Below, piece by piece: positions 54,401 through 64,000 of a DNA stretch of 64,000 nt. The notes under the pieces were generated by a model, which saw nothing but the letters and a program-made list of their open reading frames with translations, was not told where the DNA came from and did no database searches. The DNA lies in assembly GCA_914767715.1 (NCBI GenBank), contig OU612068.1, positions 19,218,001-19,282,000 of the forward strand, given 5' to 3'. The DNA comes from Membranipora membranacea. Lineage: Eukaryota; Bryozoa; Gymnolaemata; Cheilostomatida; Membraniporidae. A program made the position numbers and the translations under genes. Numbering within the stretch: position 1 is the first letter of the stretch; the number at the start of each line of letters is the position of its first letter.

Positions 54401-57400
54401 ATTGACACGATACGACTGTTTATAGTCGCTTTGGCTATTTTATCTGGATCAACAGCATTTTCTGGGTTGTCAGCCGAGGTAGTGGCCTCAGGGTCATAGA
54501 AAGTCTCGACATTCATCCGTGTTGGCAGGAGGTCATCGATATTATCATAAACCACCACAGCAACCGACACAATCTGTAATATTGAAAGTATTCAAATCTG
54601 ATTTATTTGGTAATATGAGGTGGAAACAGTCAGGGAGCTAAAACATAATAGAGTTAAACTACTACTTACTTCACTTTACTTAAGTCTGACAGGTATTTGG
54701 TTACCAAACTTCACAGAAAAAAGTTTTCTTTCAATTTTCCCATAATGCAATATAATTCCCAGTGGTTGAAGATTAAGATTAGAATCGTATTGTGAGAATG
54801 AATGGAATATTATTTATACTTGAAGCTTACCGCATCATCTGGCATGTCTGCTTTAGGCCAGGCTGACTCAGGTATGATGACTTGATCGCTGGGCTGCTGC
54901 CAGTTAGTTAGAGTGTTGTTGATATTAGTATCTGCGCTCATGATGTCATACTGTGGGAACACAAAGTCTCGAGGACAAAGGTGCAGGCGTCTCTTCTCAC
55001 ACGACATCACTAAATAAGAGAAAAGAACAGCAATGAACTATAAGTGCTTGAAGGACAAAAAAATATCAAGGGAAAGCCAAGAAAAGCTTAGATAATCACA
55101 TTGTGTACCAAATATTTTTGATATGATTTATGGTACAGGGGAGTCTTCCAATTAGAATGAGCGATGCTTTACTAAAGCAAATTATCACGATCGCATCGCT
55201 CAAAATTATCACTCACTTGGTCTTTCAATTAGACAAAATCGCTCCCAAACCGCTCATTCAGAATTTATATGGTTCCATCATTGATTGAGCGATTTGAGAG
55301 CGACGCCCTAGCAGGTCTCACTCACTCACTGAGTGAGTGAGCGAGCGAGCGATCAGATTGCAATTTTTGCACCTTCTAATTGAAAGACCAGAATAAAATC
55401 TATAAAGAGACATCAGCAATGCTCATCATACTCACGGACGGTTTCGCTGCCAGAGCTAAGTGAACTGCAGTCATCTTCTTTATCAAGGCCTATCTGCATC
55501 TTGGATACTATAGTAACCGCCAAGTCATTGATGTCCTCAATAAAGTCCGCGGCACCTTGAGATCTGTTATTCTCTACTTCGACCCAATCTTTACCCCAAG
55601 TTGCAGAGTCTAGCAGCTGGTCTCCTATACTCAATATTTCCTGCAATTGATTTGAACACTTATGTAATAATGTAGATATGACGATGAAAACAATGGTATT
55701 TCATGCTGCATAGATGCTGCCTGGTTCCATTCGTATTTCTAATAGCAACCGCATATATTCATGGAAGGATTTCACAGAAGCTACTTCTGTTCTGTTTGAC
55801 TGTTGAATTATAGATAAGGTAGGAAAAAATACGATCAGGTCACTGACCTTGACATAGACATGCGTTATGTTTCTTCAGCAACTATGTTTAAATGGAATGA
55901 GAAAACTTCATAATATTTTTTAAATGGTGACCTGTATTTTGTTACCCTCAATTCATATAGAGCCAACCTTGGGTACATGTATGTTATAATGATGTTCATA
56001 CTTACATCCATAGTTTTCTTTGCATCATCCGGATGTACTTCTTCGTCAACTGGCAGGTGAATAATCGCGTCCATCGTGTCAATAAACTTGGCCAGGACTT
56101 CTCCATCTGTAGTTGTGTTCTCGTTGAACTGTCCGACTTCTTCCTGGATCTGTTGATTGAATAAGAAAAGGTTTCTTTAAAATGACTGAATCAGGTTAAG
56201 AGTCGAAAGGGCAGTGCGTTGCCTGATGGGAAAAAGTAATTGCACTAGTCGAAATATGTTTTATTTTAGTATGCATTTGTTAGAGATAACTTTCAAGGAA
56301 GCCTTATTTCAATACTACATGCTACAACGTTAATCTATAACAATTCAAACATTTTTTTGTGTCAACCTTTTTTGTTTCTTTTTCAATGGCACTTTTGAAA
56401 AACATTTCCTTAAAAATGATATGGATGCCAATAAAGTATTAAAAATAAAAATAATAAAAAAATTGTAAGCTTCATTTCACTTGCAATGTTAGAGGGGTAC
56501 TCACCACTTCTATGATGGCTAGGATGTGTGTGACTGGTACTGAGACGTTGTTCAGACTCTCTATGAGTGTGGCCGTATCGTTAGTACAGATCGTAGGCTG
56601 TACCTCCACTCCATCTTCAGTCTCCTCCGTCTTAGTGTAGTACTTACAGCCAGGAGTTTCCTCCTCAACCAAAACAATCTCCTCCTCTTCCACTTCTAAC
56701 ACCTCAGCCTCCACCACTAAAAGTATAAGATGTGCATGATATATTAGGTAGGCCTACATTCCAGAGACAGGGGTGTTAACAGATGTATGTGTTTTTTAAC
56801 TATAGTGTTTAGGAATACATTCAGGCTGCTGCTGCCTCTCTGCTGAAGTGTAATGATGATCAAGTTTTGTTTTTCAATTCCGCAAGAGGTATTACTAACT
56901 GCGGTGTAACACATTCATGCTGTGCCTTTGTAAGGGTTTATCCAATTCTTTACATAGACATATGATGGAAAAACGCACAGCCAAGCCCAGAGATTATTAC
57001 CCTGTCTAGAAAAGCTTTGTTGGGTGGAACAAAGCTGGTCAACTCTTGCAAGCTAGCTAGCGATAAAAGGATTGCCCCCTCTTGAGATCGCAGAAAACTC
57101 TTTTAAATCTTGGGACAAATTGGATCCCCCCACCGAACAAAGCTTGTCAAGACAGGCCTTGAAAATACATACATAGAGAATCGCTGATATCACCGCAGTC
57201 TTTGCCTCTCAGTTTCCATGAGAGCAGATCATCCGTTCTCAGATCTAATTCCCAGAGGGCAAAATCATCAAACAAAGCAGCGGAGAAGTCGACGTCTGAG
57301 CCATCGTTACTTCGACCAATCACAAGAGAGTCTCTGTCAGTTTTCGCTGCCTTTGTATCTGTCTTAGGGTTGGTGTCAGCGGCTAAAAAAAGAGACCAAA

Positions 57401-60400
57401 CACAAAGCATTATGCAACATCAATGCCTTCTTCCCCATGCTTATTCGATTCGTACAGTACCGACAGTACAGTACCGACAAAAGTGAACAAAACTTGGATG
57501 TTGGGCAGAAAACTCTGATGGTGTAGTCATACATCATGGTACCAGGGAGTCCCAAACTCCCTGATGGCACATTTATTAAAAAAGTAATGAGGGTGTAATC
57601 AAGAAAGTGAAAGATAAAACTATGTAGAAGTATTGTCCTGTTGCTCACCATTCTGAACTCCATCTACAAACACAGCCAGACCATGCTCATCAGAGTTCCA
57701 CGTAAATCCGAGGTTCTTCCATTTGTTCTCTTGTATGGCCACCTGTGTTTCCCATGTGTTATCACCGTTGTTTATATACACAGTGATTGTGATGTTATCG
57801 CTCTCAGCCTCCGCGGGTGGAGACGCAGCTATCTGGAATCCTCGTGTATGTGGATACCCAGTGCTGTAAAACAGATAACAACCATTTCAGATTTACTAAT
57901 CAAGCCATTAAAATGTATCCACACTTTTCTTTTTTCTTGTTTTGCTGGAGATAATTACAGTATAATATGGTGTATCTGTATATGAAGTTAAAAAGTTAAT
58001 ATCTGAAAAAACTGACATATCATGTTAATTTCATGGATTGATGCTCTATTTAGTAGCAATTTTTACTCTGAGAACAAGGTTGTTGCAGAAGAGTGATGAA
58101 GCGTTTATACGGAGAATAAGAATTGTCGCTGCATTTGGGGGAAGAGTTAAACTGAATAAATCTCTCAATGTTAAACAGAAATAATTATGTTGAACAGTGC
58201 AATACACACGAAAATTTCAGTCCTAAAAATTTGTCAATATAAGATAAAATACTAACCTGACAAGTGTGACTTGACCATCTGTGACCGTATCGAGTTTGAC
58301 ATAGAATGAGACAGACATGCCAGCGGTACAGAGTGATGGATCAGAGAAACACTTTCCAGCGAACTGTTCCAGTACAAGATAAGCATTACCGGGTAGGTGG
58401 AAGCCACTATCAGCTATGTTCTCTCGATCTCTCCTGTACTCTACATTCTCCATGGTGAAGATCTGTCCTCTGTTCAGGCGGTAGTAGAGGAAAGCTGTGT
58501 CGTAACATCGTCCCTCCTGCTCCACTGTAAACTTGCTGTTGTAGGTGATGGTGATGTCATTGTATGAGGCGTCGATAGCTTGGCTTGTTCCTCCTCCGGA
58601 GCCAACACCCAAGATGAGGTTGTTAGTAATCAGTTTAGAGCTACCATATTTGAGAGGTGTTCTCAGTTGCTACAAGAGACAAAAACAGAAATTGTAACAA
58701 ACATGGAATATTTATTAATAAGCGCATTTTGTGTTATTCCATCATACATTATTATTCTGCAGTTAGCATCCTGCAGTTTGCAGGAGTTTGTATCTTATTC
58801 TATAAATATCAAATGCATCGGGGGTTGATAAAGAATAAGATGCAGGCTTATTTGAGGATTTAGCAAGTGTGAGAGCCTAAAACAGGCTAACAAAATTTAT
58901 GAGCTGTAAATTATTAATTATGGTATATCATAAAAATAAAATGTGAAAATGTGAAAAGAAAACTGTTGTATTAAATCACTTACATCTCCTGAGACTTTCT
59001 TGTTGTTGATCTTGACGGCGATTCCATCCTCAACATTCCAGCCGACTAGGAAGTCAAACCATTCATCCAGGAGAGCAGACACGGTTCTCTGCCAGACGAA
59101 GAGGTCGTTAGCTACGATCACATTTATCCAATTTTCTCCATCTTCCTTCAGAATCTGTACAGCTAAGCCTTCAAAGTCTGTAAGGAATGGGAGGAGAAAT
59201 GTTAGTGAAAGGGCTCTTTATGATTTCTAAAGGACAATACGTTTTAATCTTTTTTTAAAATTGAAAACCGTGATTATGTTGGATAATTATCTGTCGAATG
59301 CTCAGCCAATATCTGTCATCAATGAAGAAAAATATATCTTTATTAATAGCAGAGAGAATGGTTATTAATGAAATTAATATAATAAATCAGAAACAAATGA
59401 TTCTATTTATAAAGGTTAGTAAGGTTTAAAAATTATGGTTAGTATCTTGTTAGCAAAAAATCAAGTTAGTTTTACTACAACATCAAGGTACACGTTCATA
59501 CTTTTGCTGTCAATATTTGGCCATATATCGGTGATATTGTTGGCCCTTAGGTTTTCTACATAGGCAACTGCAATGGATAGTAACATATGTAATGTATTAG
59601 GTTTTGAATTGTGAATATTGACATCTTTTATCACAATTTGGCCATGGACATAGTGAAAATGAGTTGTGTGTTCTGGTAGTGGTAGGAGATAGCGTGAAGT
59701 TCACAACTTTTTATTGCTGAGTTTAAAATCAATACTTGCTAGTGGTATTAAAATGGTTCGAACAAGCTCAATGTCTTGAACACGTCATATATTAGACTTA
59801 TTTTGACAGACAATATCATCCTGGACTGACGTTTTTCATAACATTCCAAAGAAACAAACTAAATTCTTTTTCGGGACTTACTGGCATCAGGTGATCCAAG
59901 TAGTAGAATGCTGCCGACTTGGTCGTCTGGATGATCTCCAGGTACATAGTTACCGAGTAGTAACTGTGCACTGATCTGAAATCCTGCCTGACATGAGCTG
60001 GGCTGTGTGATACACTCAGAGCTACAAACAAAGGAAGTAACAACTTGAGAACATCTGACGATGTATCTTTATCTACCGACAGCAGTCTAAAAGGTGGTAA
60101 CTTTGAATCAATGGACTCTGCCCAGATAGAATCTTTTGCTTGTCCTCCACTATACCCAACGCTCTGTGTCATGTTTGAGGGACATTGTGAGAAATTGATT
60201 TCGATTTAGTTTAAACTCCCCAAACTCTTGTACCCCCCGGGACTTCCTGATATCGACCAACTCCGCACTGACCTGTAATTTCCGAGAGTTGCGTGATATG
60301 CACCATCTCTGGTAACCTCGACGGCAGCACCTCTCAGTGAGCTGTCATATGTCTCCAGGCCAATATTCATTTCTCCATATTTGGTGTTTATGAGATGGAT

Positions 60401-63400
60401 CGGCCCATCGAATGGCCACATGAGGTTAGCCTTAGAGTACTTGGAAATGACATTTTCTGTAAAGTAAAATGATATAATCAGATGACCACGGTCCCAAGTT
60501 GATTACATTACTGACAACGAAACTCTTTTGGAGTCAGAGATTTTATACCGAAAATAAAACTTTTGGATGTTTTTACGACCAAATAGCCACTCAAAAAGAA
60601 TTCTGGAAACAAAATATTTTCTGGTCTGATCAGGTGTGGTTAGGTACGATTTATCTCAACAAATGCTTACCACTATGACCTGTGAGCTCATAAGCTTTAC
60701 TACTGTAGTAATAAGACTCCCAGATGGCCACATTGAATATATCAATGAAAGTATTGTTCTTGTTGTCAGGGTGGCCGACTATGATCGTTTCTTTCTGGCC
60801 TGCTGGTGCTGATGGAGTAACATCAACCCCGGTACTCATAATCGCCACAACCTGCCCATCAGCAAAGAGCTTGGCTTCGGCGGTAGGCGACCAGGTGAAG
60901 GCTATGTTTGTCCAGCGCTGTGCAACCATTTTCTGGAAATAAACCACATCAGTAATAAATATATTCCTCAGCGCATTTATGATAAAAAACATAGACACAG
61001 AGTGTGTTTTGTCTTTGAAAAATTCCAATCCTAGCTGAAACTGAACACAAATTAATTTAAAACTGAGACAAAAATAATAGGTTCCTTTTTAGACTCATCA
61101 CAGCACAGCTTACCTTTGCGTGTGTACTGATTACTAAGTCATAGTGAGATGTACCAGCCACCAGGGATACCATCCATGTTTCCTTTGTGTAGTAGAAAGT
61201 CCAACCCTGTGTCAAACCTGACCTGATTTCTTCTGGTTGTTGGTTTGATCTGTAAGAGAAACAAAAAGAGTTTGTGGTCAGAGTGATGTTCGGAAAAAAA
61301 CAAGACTTTTAGGCAATAGTTTACTCAGACTCTAACCATCTAGTTATCTATTCGTAACATCATCATTCTATAGATGGATTTCAGATACACGTATACAACA
61401 CTTAATTCTAACAAACCCTTGTTTAACAATCTACGATCATAACTAGCAACTTACGAGAGGATATAGATGACATCTTCATCATTCGAGGCCAGGAAGAGGT
61501 TGTTCCTTGTCCACAGAGATACAGTGATACCATCCTGACAGTTGGTTGGGTTTATAACACACTCTGTGACTGGTATGTAGCCGAGGGTGATGTAAGAGGC
61601 CTCTCCAAGAGCTATGGTGTTGTTGAAAGCTCTCACTCCACCCAAAGGTCCGACGTATTTGCTGTCGTCATGAGCGTTGATGAGCGTAGATATGTCACTG
61701 GTGATAAGCTTCTCTTTGTTGTAGTAGTGGTCTGCAGTCTCATAGTATTTGTTGTCTGAAATATGAAAACTAAGGAACGTCAGCATTTGACTAGACTCAA
61801 TACGTGAGGAATTTTGGTTCGAAATTTTCACTAAGAAATCAATTTAAAAAACTCTGTTATAGTTGTTCGACCATATCAGCACTTACAACAATTGACAGAG
61901 CTATTTTCTTACAGTGCATTAAAGATGAAATTTATTTCAGCCTCTTCTTGATAGGATGTGAGCAATTTATACAACAATCAAGAAAGTGAATAATAATGTA
62001 TATAAACACAAACCTGTCAGCGCAAACTTCTCTCTGATTCTGTAGGTTACTGTGAACTGGTAGTAGACGGCAATCTCTTGGAAAGCGAATGTCATGAAGG
62101 CACCAAAGTTGTTGTTAGCATTGTTACGTCCCATGGTAATTCTGTTAAATCTGTCATAGTTTCGGACATGCGAAACTCCAGCTACATTGGCTCCAACCAA
62201 CTCACCATCCAAGAATACCCATAGGCCCTCCTGTCTCTTCCATGAGAATGCCAGATGTACCCATTCATCTACAATTGGGGTATCAGAAGTTAAATCTATG
62301 GTGTGGATTCAGATCAACCTGAGTACTCACAAAAAACTTACATGCATACATTACTAGATCACTTAATATTCAACACACAAAAACAAGTTATCAGCAGAAT
62401 TGTATGCCGCTTTGGATTAAAAACAAAACTGCTACATTTTCCAAGACATATAACACTCACGGACACTTACAGACACTACAGACAGTTACTGTCACTTGCT
62501 GACACTCACTGACACTCGCTGACACTCACTGGCACTAACTGACACTTAATGACACTTAATGACGTTTAATGTCACTTACTGACAGAGAACTCTCCGGCAG
62601 CGATACTGACTCTCCAGTACTTCAGACCGTTTACAATAGATGTATGAAGCTGCTGCTCTTGTAGACTTATACTAAAACCTCGAGATAACGAGTCCTGTTC
62701 TCCTGATGACATGATGGAGTAAAACTGAGAATCCCCTGGTACCTCATCTATAAACAGGAGACAAGGAGAAATAACTTTCAAAAACATTTATTCACTTTTC
62801 GTGATAATTATTGGATGTAAAAAAATATTTTGTCATATTGTATGGGGGGATAATGCCCAATTAGTAGCTTTCTTATTTCCATTGCATTACTGTTTATGAT
62901 ATTTTACTATATAAAATTAATTTTAATTTTTTCTAATAAATTCACCAGTTGGGGGGTGGTAGTAATATAAATAGCTCATTGATTTTCCTAAAAGCAAGTT
63001 GTAATGACATTATGATAAGCCAACTGATATGGCTTGTCTCATACAAATCTACTTACATAATTTGAGCCAAAGAGCAAGCGTTAGACCTTCTTCGCACAGA
63101 GAAGGATCGCTGAGACATGTGCCAGCGAACTCTGACCCAGTGTCTGCCGTGAACACACCCTTAGAATCTTCCATACCCAACATAACCCATCCAGATTTAC
63201 CACTGACTTCCATAGCTTCTCCCTTGTTCTCGAGGCCCTGTAAGGGAATGATGAATATGTATATTTATATATCTCATAAATATTTATATTAACATATGTA
63301 TAGATATGTATATATAATTTCTTATGAAAGATGATCGATCATTTAATAGAATTGCCCTAATTGAAAACAGTATTTTTAACAAATTCAAGTGATGCATTAT

Positions 63401-64000
63401 AATATTTGTTTTATCCGCAGTGTTATATGTCATTTGTGACTTGATCTGCAATTAAAATTGATAATTTTATTATTATCTTATAAAAGTTGAAATATTGAAC
63501 GATAATCAATAGTTAGGGCTCAAGCAGTATTGTGTGTAGACTTACAGCGATGCCGGCATTGTCGACAGAAGTGATAGAGCTGTTGAACTGTTGATAGAGA
63601 GGATTCCAGTCATCCATAGCTATCTTGTCCCGAGTGACATAGAAATCTGTTGACCAGTAGAGATCAGCATGACGCATCAGATACGACTCGGAAGCTGTAA
63701 AACAAAGCATATTGGTTTATAACTTTTTCAGACTCAAGCTATCAATCTAAGTATGTTTGAAGTGGAATTGTATCATAATGGCTTTTCTTATATTAGATGA
63801 CACTGACACTAATATTCTGATCATTATAAAGCATTCTGCATAGCATATATAGTGTCTTTTCAGCCAAGATTTGCTATCAGTAATATTGGTGGCTCCAATT
63901 ATTGAGATCGTTATTAGTGCCAGCATTGTGGCCCCGTACCCCTTTATAATAGGTCCTGAATTTGGCCCATTGTCTATTGAGCAAACATAATAACACTTAC
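51474..64000 (-). CDS. Adhesion G-protein-coupled receptor with LamG-like domains (C-terminal 25 exons)
   Basis: Exons in transcript order: (beyond 64000), 63546..63694, 63057..63237, 62580..62747, 62014..62268, 61455..61755, 61114..61249, 60671..60932, 60273..60456, 59882..60021, 58984..59177, 58257..58669, 57649..57863, 57173..57382, 56505..56716, 56006..56149, 55436..55640, 54831..55009, 54324..54573, 53753..54023, 53267..53517, 52882..53015, 52395..52610, 52104..52218, 51725..51928, 51474..51484. They join in frame to about 1665 aa. At least four concanavalin/LamG-like units come first (NEWVHLAFSW, RWTNIAFTWS, EWFDFLVGWN, KWKNLGFTWN; three of them with a CxnPxxC motif, e.g. CLSDPSLCEEG). 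Next an acidic linker, a GAIN region, and a GPS (HCSFWDEK, WSSKGCEL, CCCDHLTSFAV) with canonical HL/T. Seven transmembrane helices follow, then a basic Ser/Arg-rich tail ending DSRGYIP. Autoproteolysis and tethered-agonist signalling are known for the family. The ligand is unknown. Confidence 0.92.
52733..52800. repeat. GC-rich family D repeat with a G21 run
   Basis: An inverted copy of the GGCTCAGACT / GCAAGAGTC / GCCGTCGGACGG repeat found at 43430, here with a 21-base G run (52771-52791). aGPCR intron. Confidence 0.65.
54219..54255. repeat. Dispersed 35-bp motif (family E)
   Basis: ACGTTATGGAAAACATCCGT then TCAGGATGATAT recurs inverted at 49234-49270 and, diverged, at 59804-59845 (ATATCATCCTGGACTGACGT). 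It may be the end of a longer element; the flanks were not resolved. Confidence 0.5.
55141..55391. mobile_element. MITE-like TIR element, about 250 bp (family F)
   Basis: The ends are GAGTCTTCCAATTAGAA and, inverted, CTGGTCTTTCAATTAGAA. A third copy of the end (TTGGTCTTTCAATTAGAC) lies inside at about 55218. The interior is rich in GAGCGAT/ATCGCTC motifs and contains CACTCACTCACTGAGTGAGTG. No coding capacity; aGPCR intron. Confidence 0.7.
57001..57156. mobile_element. Inverted-repeat element, family B
   Basis: Starts CCTGTCTAGAAAAGCTTTGT then TGGGTGG; ends CCACCGAACAAAGCTTGTCA then AGACAGG. The terminal repeats are about 27 bp. It ends 17 bases before a coding exon (57173) of the aGPCR gene. 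Confidence 0.75.
62454..62585. repeat. Minisatellite of about 10-bp CACTGACACT-type units overlapping a splice donor
   Basis: About a dozen units of the form CTGACACTCA or CTGACACTTA run up to the donor of aGPCR exon 62580..62747. On the coding strand each unit reads like GTGAGTGTCA or GTAAGTGTCA, that is, a 5' splice-site consensus; the real donor is the exon-proximal unit. Confidence 0.85.

Noticed and set aside
55300-55360. CRISPR-like or tandem array (CACTCACTCACT, GAGCGAGCGAGC)
   Set aside because: Simple tetranucleotide runs inside a MITE; no spacer-repeat pattern, and the genome is eukaryotic.
57202-57985. Plus-strand frames of 94 and 114 codons
   Set aside because: They are antisense shadows of the aGPCR LamG exons at 57173..57382 and 57649..57863.

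Overview
This is animal nuclear DNA, not prokaryotic. It is AT-rich, every recognisable gene is cut into short exons by spliceosomal introns (GT-AG, with one probable GC-AG), and the gene families are metazoan: an adhesion GPCR with GPS motif and LamG-like domains, a Polycomb SCM protein, UBE2Q, ZCCHC24, ARMC10 and C5orf22/UPF0489. The compact gene spacing suggests an invertebrate, perhaps an early-branching one (sponge, placozoan, cnidarian), but the sequence alone does not fix the species. Exon models were built by hand from splice consensus, reading-frame phase and family similarity. All junctions keep frame except where noted.

Layout: (1) 307-9149, minus strand: two tandem paralogues of the C5orf22/UPF0489 family. 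Both start with a matching exon pair that adds an N-terminal membrane anchor; the first continues off the left edge. (2) 10805-19801, plus: complete UBE2Q-type E2 (10 exons, 376 aa), with a roughly 500 bp foldback repeat in one intron. (3) 21405-27683, plus: complete SCM/SCMH1-like Polycomb protein (2 MBT, SLED, SAM; 596 aa). (4) 28764-31338 and 37169-46915, plus: two related, probably GPI-anchored Ig-like cell-surface proteins that share first-exon and first-domain architecture. Between them, on the minus strand, is an ARMC10-like armadillo gene (32111-36073). The last intron of the second Ig gene holds a full-length U1 snRNA gene (46381-46543, same strand). (5) 48452-50944, plus: ZCCHC24-like zf-3CxxC protein. 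(6) 51474-64000, minus: the C-terminal 25 exons of a large adhesion GPCR with at least four LamG/concanavalin-like units, GAIN/GPS and 7TM. Its next upstream exon begins just past the right edge, which coincides with a splice donor.

Introns and intergenic spaces are rich in short non-autonomous repeats: a MITE-like family with about six copies, two larger terminal-inverted-repeat elements with tRNA-like sequence inside, tRNA-derived SINEs, a decayed tRNA-Tyr, many perfect hairpins, and a minisatellite made of splice-donor-like units beside a real donor. Apart from the two paralogue pairs, the genes look like ordinary unlinked eukaryotic functions (ubiquitylation, Polycomb silencing, cell-surface recognition, signalling); no pathway cluster is evident.
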